Below are positions 17,847 through 27,300 of a stretch of DNA of 64,000 nucleotides, piece by piece. How positions within the stretch are numbered: position 1 is the stretch's first letter; every line of letters begins with the position of its first letter. This DNA is from Phycicoccus sp. Root101 (lineage in GTDB: Bacteria > Actinomycetota > Actinomycetes > Actinomycetales > Dermatophilaceae). Where the stretch lies: assembly GCF_001426245.1 (NCBI RefSeq), contig NZ_LMCM01000009.1:62001-126000 (forward strand), written 5' to 3'. The notes beneath the pieces were generated by a model. The model was not told the DNA's origin. It did no database searches and worked only from the letters and a program-made list of their open reading frames with translations. The position numbers were made by a program, and so were the translations under genes.

Positions 17847-18424
17847 CGAACAACCCAGACCAGATCCGCAGGGAGATCGAGGACACCCGCGGTCGGCTCA
17901 GCAATGACGTGAACGCACTCACCGAGACCGTGAGCCCCTCCAACGTCGCCCGCCGACAGGCCGACAAGGTCGCTGGCGTGGCCACCTCCGTCAAGGAGCG
18001 CGTGATGGGTGCCGCCGACGACGTCCGGGGCAGCGGTTCCGACGCCGCCTCGAGCGTCGGTCGAGCCCCTGGCGCGGCAGCCGACAAGGCGCGGCGCAAG
18101 ACCGAGGGCAACCCCCTCGCCGCAGGGCTGATCGCCCTCGGCGCAGGATGGCTCGTCGGCTCGATGCTGCCGGCCTCGGAGAAGGAGAAGCAGGCCGCGG
18201 TGGCGCTCAAGGACAAGGCCGAGCCGCTCATCGAGGAGGCGAAGTCCGTGGCGCAGGACACCGCCCAGGAGCTCAAGGAGCCAGCCCAGCAGGCAGCCGC
18301 GAGCGTGAAGACCGCGGCCACGGATGCCGCCGGCACGGTGACCGAGGAAGGGAAGGCCACCGCCGACGACGTCAAGGCCCAGGCCCAGTCGTCCGCCGAC
18401 ACGGTGCGCTCAACCCAGGAGTAG
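17843..18424 (+). CDS. DUF3618 protein
   Basis: 193 residues. The N-terminus, NPDQIRREIEDTRGRLSNDV, is the DUF3618 signature. A single short hydrophobic segment (PLAAGLIALGAGWLVGSML, about 95-113) is flanked by long Ala/Lys/Glu-rich helices. This is the third gene of the operon, and its start overlaps the holin-X stop by four bases. DUF3618 and holin-X genes are found side by side in many actinobacteria, and the products probably act together at the inner membrane. Exact function is unknown. Confidence 0.88.
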   Translation: MTNNPDQIRREIEDTRGRLSNDVNALTETVSPSNVARRQADKVAGVATSVKERVMGAADDVRGSGSDAASSVGRAPGAAADKARRKTEGNPLAAGLIALGAGWLVGSMLPASEKEKQAAVALKDKAEPLIEEAKSVAQDTAQELKEPAQQAAASVKTAATDAAGTVTEEGKATADDVKAQAQSSADTVRSTQE

Positions 18425-18557
18425 AACGCAGCGCCCGTTCCTCGACGTCGACGGTTTCAGTCGCAAAGGAGGATGCGGTACGAGCAGCACAGCGTCTCGT
18501 GCACGGCATCCCGACTTCGCAGTCGGAACTGTTGCCGGGCGGGGTGAACGTGGCCTT

Positions 18558-18587
18558 GAGGGGGCCCAGGTCGACCTGGGCCCCCTC
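18558..18587. terminator. Strong terminator hairpin
   Basis: A perfect 13-bp stem (18558-18570 with 18575-18587) closes a TCGA loop. It lies between the stress operon and the convergent cinA-like gene and can serve both. Confidence 0.88.
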
Positions 18588-18605
18588 ATCATGGAGCGAA
18601 GCTTC

Positions 18606-19208
18606 TCAGCCGGCCGACTGGCCGTCTGTGGACCAGGTCGGGGTCGTAGCGAGGTCGGCCGCGACGGGAGCCGACACTGGCCGAGGTTCCGTTGGACGAT
18701 CTGTCAGTGAGCCGGGCTCGGTGCGGCTACGGCCGGGGTCCCGTGGTCCGCGGCAGGCCCGGATCAGCAGTCGTACAGCTTCGTCGACCGTCTGGCCGAT
18801 CACCCGCTCAGGGAGCCCGCTGAAGTGAAACACGTGTGTCTCGACGTGGTCCCGGCGTCGGACGGCAAGCCAGGTCGTTCCGGCTGCTACCCCACTTTGG
18901 GGCCCGGGTCCCCCCACTCCCGTGGCAGCCAGAGTGAGATCCGAGCCGAAGAGTTCCGCTGCTGAGGCCGCCATGGAGCAGGCGGCGGTCGGGCTGACCA
19001 CCGGGCCCGGCGAGACGCCCAGGATGTCGAACTTCGTGCGGGAGGCGTAGGCAACGATGCCCCCGAGGAACCAGGAAGCAGCCTCAGGACCACGGCCCAG
19101 TTCCGAGGCGATGGCGCCGGAGGTAAGGGATTCCGCCACTGCGATCGTCCAACCGCGTTCCTGCAGCAGTGCCGCGAGTAGCTCAAGTCGGGACAGGCTG
19201 TCGGTCAT
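18606..19208 (-). CDS. CinA C-terminal domain protein (nicotinamide-nucleotide amidohydrolase)
   Basis: 200 residues. Standalone CinA/PncC domains deamidate nicotinamide mononucleotide in NAD salvage. The core covers about 1-150, with VAESLTSGAIASEL, the invariant GGIVAYASRTKFDILGV and TGVGGPGPQSGVAAGTTWLAV. The last ~50 residues are Pro/Thr-rich, unconserved and probably disordered. That tail is not usual for the family. ATG 19208 is preceded by GGAGGT, which rules out the upstream starts. Confidence 0.88.
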   Translation of the reverse strand: MTDSLSRLELLAALLQERGWTIAVAESLTSGAIASELGRGPEAASWFLGGIVAYASRTKFDILGVSPGPVVSPTAACSMAASAAELFGSDLTLAATGVGGPGPQSGVAAGTTWLAVRRRDHVETHVFHFSGLPERVIGQTVDEAVRLLIRACRGPRDPGRSRTEPGSLTDRPTEPRPVSAPVAADLATTPTWSTDGQSAG

Positions 19209-20017
19209 GCGCACCTCCATTGGCCCAGCGCCCACAGGCATGGAGGTAGGGACCTGCGGGTCGGCAGCAACCGATCTCGAAGGCGGTGTGGGTCCGCCTT
19301 GGCGCAGCCACCGACGCGCACGGCTCCCCCGAGCACGGCGGACTCACCTGTCCGGGTCCCGGGTGGGCGTGACGGGCCGAGCCCGGGCCCCCCGTTGCCA
19401 CAGTCCCGGCGCTCCGCCTGTTCGCGTTGCTTTTCGCCCATCGGGCCCTGCCTGGTTCCTGGGTTCGCGCAGTCACCTGACCGGCGCCGGGTCCTGCGCG
19501 TCCTTGGCTCGGGGGATGGTGGTGCGCTCGGGCCGACGCGGCGGCTGCCGCGTGGTCCGGATGACACCCCCGCAGGGAGCTCGCGGACGGGCTGACGATC
19601 AAGGGCAGCCCGGAATGGACTTTGACTGTGGCTTGGACAGTCGGTCATTGCTGGCATGTCTGTGGTGTGCCCTGACAAGGGGGTTCTCAACCGTGTTGGG
19701 GCTTCCCGACTCGGGAATCTGCTCCCTTGCACGGGCTGCCGTGCTCGAGTTCGCCCGTCGAGAGGTCGAACATCGAGCGGTGGCGCGATCGCGATCTGGG
19801 GTGGGCTGGCGCGCCGCCAACCGGCCATCTGGGTTCCGGACACTGTCGACAACGACGTTCCCGGCGGACCAGTCCATCGGGCCGCTTCAGGGCCGAGCAG
19901 GGCAACTTCGGGTGTGCTGCACCAGGTTGCGTCTTCGTCGGTTCGTGGCCGACTCATGATTGGGCCATGGGTCATGCGGGTAGATCGGGGATGGACGACC
20001 CCATGGAAGGAGATCAG
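19209..20017. other. Long stretch without a recognisable gene
   Basis: Over 800 bases between the divergent cinA-like gene and a small gene. Several open frames exist on both strands but none shows actinobacterial codon bias together with a sensible protein. It may hold decayed genes. The only element I can suggest is a possible -10-like GGGTAGAT at 19978-19985. Confidence 0.45.
19958..19983 (+). promoter_or_regulatory. Possible SigB/SigF-type promoter
   Basis: GGGTAG (19978-19983) is identical, with the following AT, to the -10 of the stress operon. Fifteen bases upstream is GATTG, a weak match to GGTTT. It lies 34 bases before the small DUF6582-like gene. The weak -35 makes this tentative. 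Confidence 0.35.
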
Positions 20018-20227
20018 ATGTCAAAGGATCTGAGTGACAGCCGGAACCGCAAGCGGCTGAAGAAGTCGTCGTTCGCCTTGCCGGAACAGGAGAAGTACCC
20101 CATCCCCGACATCGAGCATGCGCGGAACGCGTTGGCTCGGGTAGCCCAGCATGGATCAGAAGCGGAGAAGCAGAAAGTACGAGCTGCGGTGGAGAAGAAG
20201 TACCCGAGTCTCAAGAAGGACGACTGA
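20018..20227 (+). CDS. Small basic protein, DUF6582-like
   Basis: 69 residues, highly charged. The centre, FALPEQEKYPIPDIEHARNA, followed by LARVAQHGSEAEKQKVRAAV and KKYPSL, matches the small family that occurs in phage head gene regions and as chromosomal stress-type genes. ATG 20018 follows GGAAGGAG. No transmembrane segment is present. Function is unknown; nothing near it looks like a phage structural gene. Confidence 0.75.
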   Translation: MSKDLSDSRNRKRLKKSSFALPEQEKYPIPDIEHARNALARVAQHGSEAEKQKVRAAVEKKYPSLKKDD

Positions 20228-20350
20228 CCGAGGGGCGGTCGCGTGGCGGCCGGCACCGGGCTGCGACAGGCCAGCTCTTCAGCCTCAACATCGACCGTCG
20301 CGACCTGGAGCAGTCGGAGGCGCTGAGCGCGCATCTGGAGAGCTACCCCG

Positions 20351-20379
20351 CGACCTCGTTGGTCTCACCAACGAGGTCG
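20351..20379. terminator. Terminator hairpin between a small gene and rnpB
   Basis: A perfect 13-bp stem (20351-20363 with 20367-20379) closes a 3-base loop. It lies between the convergent DUF6582-like gene and rnpB and could end either transcript. Confidence 0.65.
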
Positions 20380-20565
20380 GCATGCCCATGCGGCGATCTG
20401 CGTTCTGGCCCGAATGGACCGCGCACTCACGGCAGCGGAGGTCCCCCAGTCCGGTTCCACGAGCGCACCAGGGAAGCTCTCGACGGAGTGCCCGGAAATT
20501 GTGGTTGACCATTTGCGGACCAGCAATGGTTCGAGGAGACAAGCCGAAGGTCAGAGACCTGAAGT

Positions 20566-20965
20566 GGATGAGTCGGCCGATACGCCGGGTTCTGTCCCGC
20601 GGCCCGGTTGCCCGGGCCGTGGTGACGGTCATCCATCTACGACAGCCGTTGCCGACTGCCTCCAGCGCTCTACCCGTGTGCTCGGGCGGGCAGCCCTCGG
20701 ACGCACACTGTCTGAGCTTGCTCCAGGTGGGGTTTACCTAGCCGAGCCAGTCACCTGGCCCGCTGGTGGTCTCTTACACCACCGTTTCACCCTTACCGCG
20801 GTGCCTGCGCAACCGGAGCTGCGTGGTCCACCGTGGCGGTCTGTTCTCTGTGGCACTGTCCCGCGGGTCACCCCGGGTGGCTGTTGGCCACCACCTTGCC
20901 CTGTGGAGCCCGGACGTTCCTCGGCGGTGGTTGCCCACCGACGCGACCGCCTGGCCGACTCATCC
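20566..20965 (-). ncRNA. rnpB: RNase P RNA (bacterial type A)
   Basis: This is the catalytic RNA that matures tRNA 5' ends. On the minus strand the conserved blocks appear in order: GAGGAACGTCCGGGCTCC near the 5' end, AAGGGTGAAACGGTGG then TAAGAGACCACCAGC in the middle, and ACAGAACCCGGC-TATCGGCC at the 3' end. The outermost helix P1 is a perfect 13-bp pair between 20953-20965 and 20566-20578. This sets both ends to within a few bases and gives about 400 nt. Open frames overlapping this stretch are not genes. A possible -10 (TATCCT) lies just upstream of the 5' end. Confidence 0.95.
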
Positions 20966-20979
20966 GTCGCCAAGGATAG

Positions 20980-21019
20980 GGCAGGTATGGCGCGTGGCCG
21001 GCCACGCGCCATACCTGCC
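20980..21019. repeat. Perfect 40-bp palindrome in front of rnpB
   Basis: Two 20-base arms (20980-20999 and 21000-21019) are exact reverse complements with no spacer. It begins 15 bases upstream of the rnpB 5' end, on top of or just ahead of its promoter. The gene on the other side (SARP) starts 155 bases further on and reads away. It is therefore not at the 3' end of any gene I can see. It could be an operator, a terminator of an unseen transcript, or a cruciform-forming element. Confidence 0.8.
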
Positions 21020-21174
21020 GTCCGAAGGGGGCGGCTGGGGAGTGACTAGTCCCTGCGGACCAGGGCGCATGGTCACGTCGGGCCACAGCGGATTGGGGGT
21101 GACCTTCTGAGCGGAATGCACCGTGTGCACGGACGCAGGATGCGACAGCCTCGGACGCGGTGAGGAGGGGTCAC

Positions 21175-22200
21175 ATGACGACGTACGACAGCACGACAGC
21201 ACGTCCAGCCCAGAGGGGCGGCGGGCGACCTGCGCGGATGCAGGTCAGGTTCTTCGGCGGGTTCCACCTACGGGTCGGCGCCGTGGTCCTCGGACCACGC
21301 CAGCTCGGCGGCACCAAGCCGCGACTGATCCTGGAGGCGCTGCTCGCCCACGGCGGCGCCCCGGTGAGCAAGGACCGCCTGGTCTCGATGCTCTGGGAGG
21401 GCGACGGGTCCAAGGGGTCGAGGGCCAACCTCGAGACGTACGTGTGCGTGCTGCGCAAGCATCTGCACGCGGCTGCGCCCGGCATCGAGGACGTCATCGG
21501 CTCGGTGGCCGGGAGCTACACGCTCGACATGTCGCGCGTCGAGCTCGACCTCGACCGGCACGAGGAGCTGATCCGGCGGGCGACCGACCCACGGACCGCG
21601 GCGGCTGACGCCGTACCCCTGTTCGTCGAGGCCCTCGCCCTGGGGCAGGCCGACGTGCTCCCCGAGGAGGGCGACCTGGAGTGGCTGGTCGACCTGCGAC
21701 GCCTGCACGTCGGGCGCATGCGCACCCTCCTCGTGCAGGGAGCGGTCAAGGTCCTCGACCTCGCACCCTCGCTGTCGCGTCAGTGGTCGATGTTCGCGCT
21801 GGAGCAGGACTCCCTCGACGAGGCCGCCTGGATCTCCTACCTGTCCAGCCTGGAGCGGCTCGGCCAACACGCCGAGGGCCTGCGCGCCTACAACGACTGC
21901 CGGCAGGTCTTCGCTCGCGAGCTGGGCTGCTCCCCCGGCCGGGTGCTGCAGGAGACGTACGTCCGCCTGCTGCGCGGGGCGAACGAGGCGAACGGTGAGC
22001 TCAGCCGCCTGCTCGATGCCGTCGTCAGCCTGCACAGCGTGACAGGTAGCCGCGGACCGGCGTCGTCGCTGCACCGTGGACCTGCTCCCCGCAGCACGCC
22101 TCCCGTGTCCTTCGAGGAGGCTCGACTGGTGCTGTCCACGCTCTTGGCACGAGCAGGGAGCACGACGAATGGTGGAGCCGCCGCGGCGCGATCGGCCTGA
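21175..22200 (+). CDS. SARP-type transcriptional activator (winged helix plus BTAD)
   Basis: 341 residues. An OmpR-like winged helix spans about 20-110 (FFGGFHLRVGAVVLGPRQLG, then LETYVCVLRKHLH). The BTAD helical domain covers about 115-270, including LEQDSLDEAAWISYLSSLER and AYNDCRQVFARELGCSPG. A loosely structured tail follows, and there is no ATPase domain, so it is a short SARP. SARPs bind heptameric direct repeats and recruit polymerase. ATG 21175 follows GAGGAGG. It stands 87 bases ahead of a two-component pair and upstream of a peroxidase gene on the same strand. Confidence 0.92.
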   Translation: MTTYDSTTARPAQRGGGRPARMQVRFFGGFHLRVGAVVLGPRQLGGTKPRLILEALLAHGGAPVSKDRLVSMLWEGDGSKGSRANLETYVCVLRKHLHAAAPGIEDVIGSVAGSYTLDMSRVELDLDRHEELIRRATDPRTAAADAVPLFVEALALGQADVLPEEGDLEWLVDLRRLHVGRMRTLLVQGAVKVLDLAPSLSRQWSMFALEQDSLDEAAWISYLSSLERLGQHAEGLRAYNDCRQVFARELGCSPGRVLQETYVRLLRGANEANGELSRLLDAVVSLHSVTGSRGPASSLHRGPAPRSTPPVSFEEARLVLSTLLARAGSTTNGGAAAARSA

Positions 22201-22287
22201 CAATCGGGGGCGGGTCGTACAGGTCGGGATGGACCACGTTCGACCTCGGCCTGGGCTGGCAGCAGCGCGACGGAGGGGGCTGGTCGC

Positions 22288-22971
22288 ATGGAGGTGCAGG
22301 AGACGGTCACGCGTGTCCTGGTGGTCGACGACCACAAGACGTTCGCCGAGCTGCTGACGAACGCCCTCGACCGTGAAGCCGATCTCGAGAGCGTCGGCCA
22401 CGCGACGACAGCGGCCCAGGGGGTCGCGATGTTCCGCGAGCTGCGGCCGGAGCTGGTGCTCATGGACGTGCAGCTGCCGGACTCGACCGGGTTCGACGCC
22501 ACCCGCCAGATCATGGCCATCGACCCGTTCGCCCGGGTGATCGTCCTGACGGCCCACGCCAAGCCGGAGTTCGCCGGCGACGCGCTCGTCGCCGGCGCCT
22601 GCGGTTTCCTGGCCAAGGACGGCACCCTGGCCGACATGCTCGAGGCCGTGCGCACCGCCGGCCCGGGCCACGTCGCCGTGGACCCCGAGCTGATGGTCCA
22701 CCTCATCGCGGAGGCCGCGGAACCGACGACGACCCCGGTCCGGCTGAGCGACCGGCAGCTCGACGTGCTCGCCCTGCTCGCCCGCGGCGAGGACGTGCAG
22801 CACATCGCCAAGGAGCTCAACATCTCGTTGAGCACGTGTCGCAGCTACGTGCAGACGATCCTGACCAAGCTCAAGGCACACAGCCAGCTGGAGGCGGTCA
22901 TCATCGCCGCCCAGCTCGGACTGGTCACCATCGAGCAGCCCGATCGCCAGCTGCGAGACGACTTCCGCTGA
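22288..22971 (+). CDS. NarL/FixJ-family response regulator
   Basis: 227 residues. The receiver domain has the DD pair in VLVVDDHKTF, phospho-acceptor Asp60 in LVLMDVQLPDS, Thr in VIVLTAHAK and Lys in FLAKDG. The C-terminal LuxR-type helix-turn-helix (about 150-210) reads LSDRQLDVLALLARGEDVQH and NISLSTCRSYVQTILTKL. Its stop overlaps the kinase start as TGATG, so the two form one pair. By position it may control the peroxidase and perhaps the multicopper oxidase operon. Confidence 0.95.
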   Translation: MEVQETVTRVLVVDDHKTFAELLTNALDREADLESVGHATTAAQGVAMFRELRPELVLMDVQLPDSTGFDATRQIMAIDPFARVIVLTAHAKPEFAGDALVAGACGFLAKDGTLADMLEAVRTAGPGHVAVDPELMVHLIAEAAEPTTTPVRLSDRQLDVLALLARGEDVQHIAKELNISLSTCRSYVQTILTKLKAHSQLEAVIIAAQLGLVTIEQPDRQLRDDFR

Positions 22972-24284
22972 TGTGGGGCCGCGGCGGGTCCTCCTCGGAG
23001 AGCACCGAAGTGCGGCGCGCCGTCGTGCGGCACCTCCTGTACGGCGCGGTGGCGCTCGTCGTCGTGTCGGTCCCGACCTTCCTCGCCTTCGAACGGATCG
23101 CGGAGGCGCACGCCCTCGACAACGCGGCGGAGGACGGCGCCAGCATCGCCCGCAGGCTCCTCGCGCCGGGGGTCACCGAGGCCCTCATCGCCTCGCAGCC
23201 GGACGCGATCGCCGCGATGGACCGCCGCCTCGGGCCGCGCATGAGCGACGGATCCCTGGCGCGGGTCAAGATCTGGAAGCCCGACGGGGTGATCATCTAC
23301 TCCGACGAGCACGCCCTCATCGGGCGGAACTTCTCGTCCGACCCCGACCTGTCGAAGCTCCGCCCGGGTGGTGCGCCGGTCTCGGCGATCTCCACCCTCG
23401 ACGAGGAGGAGAACGTCTTCGAGACAGGCACCGACAGCCTCGTCGAGGTCTACACGTTGTCGTCCTCACACGCGGGACAGGACGTCGTCTACGAGATGTA
23501 CTTCCCCCTCGTCCGCGTCGAGCGGGAACGTGACCAGCTGCTCGCCAAGATCGCCCCCGTGGGGGTGCTCGCCCTCGGCGCCCTCACGCTGTCGCAGCTG
23601 CCGCTGGCCATCGGCCTCGCCCGACGGGTCAGCAGCATCCGCAGGTCGCGTACGCGCCTGCTCGCCCAGACCGTCAAGGCCGTCGAGCTCGAACGGCAAC
23701 GGCTCGCACAGGACCTGCACGACGACGTCATCCAGGACCTCTCGGGCGCGGCGGTCAGCCTCGAGGCCCTCGGGAGGGCCGGCGACGGCTCGGACCCGAC
23801 GGCCGACCGGGCCGCGGCGATCCTGCGTCGCGACATCCGCCTCCTGCGCGACATCGTGGCCAACCTCTTCCCCGTGACACCCCACGAGGCCGGCCTCGAC
23901 GCGGCGATCCGTGACCTCGCGGCCGGGCTCGGGGAGCAGGGCCTGCGGGTCGAGCTCGACCTCGACGAGGACACCGGCGTCGACCCCGTCACCGCGGGAC
24001 TGATCTACCGCGTGGCACGCGAGGCGATGGTCAACGTGGCGAAGCACGCCGAGGCCGGCGTGGTCGACGTGGAGCTCATCATCACGCCGTATGCCGTGAG
24101 CCTGCGCGTGGCGGACGACGGTCGCGGCCTGGTCACGAGCGGCGGCACAGCCGTGGCGACCAGGATCGCCGGGCACGTCGGGCTCGACATCGTCCGGGAG
24201 ACGATCACCGAGGCCGGGGGCTCGGTCGTCGTCGAGGGCAGGCGTCCGCACGGGACCGTCGTGCGCGCCCGGCTCCCCCGCTGA
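22971..24284 (+). CDS. Membrane sensor histidine kinase (HisKA_3 type)
   Basis: 437 residues. A first membrane span lies at about 20-42 (LYGAVALVVVSVPTFLAF). An extracytoplasmic sensor of ~150 residues follows, with VKIWKPDGVIIYSDEHALIG, typical of actinobacterial Cache-like sensors. The second span is near 190-212. The dimerization box ELERQRLAQDLHDDVIQDLS carries His250. The ATPase domain ends with VADDGRGLV and GHVGLDIVRETI. There is no HAMP domain. It overlaps the response regulator gene by one base. The sensed signal is unknown; given the downstream peroxidase, a metal or redox signal is plausible. Confidence 0.93.
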   Translation: MWGRGGSSSESTEVRRAVVRHLLYGAVALVVVSVPTFLAFERIAEAHALDNAAEDGASIARRLLAPGVTEALIASQPDAIAAMDRRLGPRMSDGSLARVKIWKPDGVIIYSDEHALIGRNFSSDPDLSKLRPGGAPVSAISTLDEEENVFETGTDSLVEVYTLSSSHAGQDVVYEMYFPLVRVERERDQLLAKIAPVGVLALGALTLSQLPLAIGLARRVSSIRRSRTRLLAQTVKAVELERQRLAQDLHDDVIQDLSGAAVSLEALGRAGDGSDPTADRAAAILRRDIRLLRDIVANLFPVTPHEAGLDAAIRDLAAGLGEQGLRVELDLDEDTGVDPVTAGLIYRVAREAMVNVAKHAEAGVVDVELIITPYAVSLRVADDGRGLVTSGGTAVATRIAGHVGLDIVRETITEAGGSVVVEGRRPHGTVVRARLPR

Positions 24285-24292
24285 CCCGGCAG

Positions 24293-24309
24293 AAAGATTT
24301 TCCCAAGGT
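24293..24309 (+). promoter_or_regulatory. Shared 17-base element ahead of the heme peroxidase gene
   Basis: AAAGATTTTCCCAAGGT differs by one base from the element at 31413-31429 in front of the multicopper oxidase operon. It lies in the 72-base gap between the kinase stop and the peroxidase start, 48 bases before the ATG. It is unusually AT-rich for this genome. It is probably a regulator-binding site or promoter part. Confidence 0.6.
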
Positions 24310-24356
24310 CGTGCCTCCACCGTGGGCCTGTCATTTCCTCAGGAGGCAGGTGTGTC

Positions 24357-27300
24357 ATGGCCAGTTCCCACGCACGGTTCGAGCGTGTTGCCCGAGAGCT
24401 CCGGGACCCCGGAGAAGGTCGGTCCGGTCCGAGTGGCCGCAGACGCAGCACAACCCTGCGACGCCCGGCGCGACTGACGGTTCTCGGATCCGTCGGCGCC
24501 GTCGTCGCCGCCCTACTGCTCCAACCGTCGCTGGCTGCGAACGCCGCCTCGGCACCGGTCGAGGCAGGATTCACGATCACCGCGGGTGACCTCTCGTTCA
24601 TCCTCAAGCAGATCAACATCGCCGAGCGGCACGCCGCGACGGCGACGCCGGCAGAGCCCTGCAAGGGACTGCTCAACCAGCCTGGCGACGGGATCCCGGA
24701 TGCCGAGCAGGTACCCGACGTCCTCACCTCCTACGGCCTGCGCACCGTCGGCGGCGAGTGCAACAACCTGGTCCCCGGACGCGAGAAGTTCGCCGCGGCC
24801 GACGTGCCCTTCGAGCGCATGGCCCCCGCCGACTTCAAGGACGCGGAGAACGTCCCGGCGGGCTTCCCTGGTGCCGGAACCCCCACGACCTACAACACCA
24901 AGCAGCCCGGCAACATGGTGTTCGACACCCAGCCGCGCCTGATCAGCAACCTGATCGTCGACCAGACGGCCACGAACCCGGCCGCCGTGGCCGCGGCCGG
25001 ACACCCGGTGCGCAGCCAGGGCAACACCGGGGTCTTCCCGTGCGACGCCAACAACCTCCCGGCCGGCTGCACACCCGCCGGTGAGACTCTCTCCATCCCG
25101 AACATCACCACGGACGTGGGTCTCTCCCCGCCGTTCAACGGCCTGTTCACGATCTTCGGGCAGTTCTTCGACCACGGCGTCGACCAGACGGTCAAGGGTG
25201 GTGGCACCGTGTTCGTGCCGCTGCGCGACGACGACCCGCTGGTCGCCGGACCGGACCACATCTTCGGCAACGCCGACGACCTGGACCCGAACCTGCGGTT
25301 CATGGTCCTGACCCGCGGCCAGAACGAGCCCGGCCCGGACGGCGTCCTCGGCACCGCTGACGACCTCGACCCGGCCAACACCGACACCCCCCTCGTGGAC
25401 CAGAGCCAGACCTATACCTCGCACGGGTCGCACCAGGCGTTCCTGCGCGAGTACGAGCTGGATGCGGCCAACCACCCGAAGGACACCGGCCGCCTCCTCG
25501 GCGGTCCGAGCATCGCCAACGGACTGGCCACCAACGACCTGCGCAAGAACGGCATGTCGACCTGGGCCACCACCAAGGACCAAGCGGCTCGGGTCCTCGG
25601 GCTCAAGCTCCGCGACGTGGACGTGCTCGACATCCCGATGCTCGCCACCGACCCCTACGGCAACTTCGTCCCCGGACCGGACCGTGGCCTCCCGCAATAC
25701 GTCACCGCCACCGGTCTGGTCGAGGGTGACCTCGCGTCGCCCGTCGAGCCGCCGGCGAACGTGCTGCACTTCCACACGCCGTTCCTGACGGACATCGCCC
25801 ACGACGCCGACCCCGGTTCGGTGGGTCCCTGCACAGCGCCGAACACCCCGTCCGGCTGCAAGAGCCCCGACCCCGACACCACCGCCGGCACCCAGCTCGA
25901 CGGCCAGGCCGCCGGCACCTACGACGACGAGCTTCTCGACTCGCACTTCACCGCGGGTGACGGCCGCGTCAACGAGAACATCGCCCTCACCACCGTGCAC
26001 CAGATCTTCCACTCGGAGCACGACCGGCTGATTGGCGACATCAACAACACCCTGACCACCAAGGTCCCCCAGTCGGTGCTCCAGCAGTGGACCCGTACGG
26101 ACGGCCCGTCCGGGTGGAACTACGGACAGCGCCTCTTCCAGGCCGCTCGCTTCGTCACCGAGATGGAGTACCAGCACCTGGTGTTCGAGGAGTTCGCCCG
26201 CAAGGTGCAGCCCGCGATCGACCCGTTCCACGTCTACCACTCCGACGTGAACCCGACGATCCCCGCTGAGTTCGCCGCCGCCGTCTACCGCTTCGGCCAC
26301 TCCATGCTGACCGAGACGATCGACCGCACGGCCCCGCTCCCGGCAGGCTCGACCTCGCCACCGCAGCACTACGACATCAAGCTGCTCGACGGGTTCCTCA
26401 ACCCCCCGGAGTACAACCGGGGCCTGAACGGGAGCGCGCTCAGCTCTGAGGCCGCTGCCGGCGGGATCATCATGGGCATGTCCGACCAGGTCGGGCAGGA
26501 GATCGACGAGTTCGTCACCGACACCCTCCGCAACAACCTGCTGGGGCTGCCGCTCGACCTCCCGACCCTCAACATGACCCGCGCCCGGTCCGAGGGCATC
26601 CCGACGCTCAACAACCTGCGCCGCCAGATCTTCTCCGTCACCAACGACGGGCAGCTGGCGCCGTACACGAGCTGGGCCGACCTGGGCAACAACCTCAAGC
26701 ACCCGGAGTCCCTCGTGAACTTCGTGGCTGCCTACGGCACGTACCCGAGCATCGTCAACGCCACCACCTACCAGGCCAAGCGCGCCGCTGCGCAGGCCAT
26801 CATCGACCCGGGCGTGGGCCTCAGCCCGACCCAGGACGAGATGGACTTCATCAACGGCGCCGGTGCGTGGGCGAACCAGGAGACCGGCCTCAACAAGGTC
26901 GACCTCTGGGTCGGTGGTCTCGCCGAGTCGACCGACATCAACGGCGGGCTGCTCGGCAAGACGTTCAACTACGTCTTCGAGACGTCGCTGACGAACCTCC
27001 AGAACGGGGACCGGCTGTACTACCTGGCCCGCACCCCCGGCATGAACCTGCGGACGCAGCTCGAGAGCAACAGCTTCGCCGAGCTGATCATGCGCAACAC
27101 CGACAACACGCACACGCTCAAGCAGGACGCGTTCGCGACGGCCGACTGCAAGTTCCAGCTGGCCAACCTCGCCAACACCGCCGCAGGGTTCACGCAGTTC
27201 GGTGCCTCCGTCACCGACGACCCCACGACCGACTGTGACGAGAACGCACTGCTGACGCGCTCGGCCAACGGCCAGATCACCTACAAGCTGATCAACTCCG

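Noticed and set aside
20018-20227. A phage head-region gene because of DUF6582 similarity
   Set aside because: No other phage gene is present; the gene stands alone beside rnpB.
20414-21110. Several open frames on both strands around 20.4-21.1 kb
   Set aside because: They fall on RNase P RNA, whose conserved blocks and P1 helix explain the sequence.
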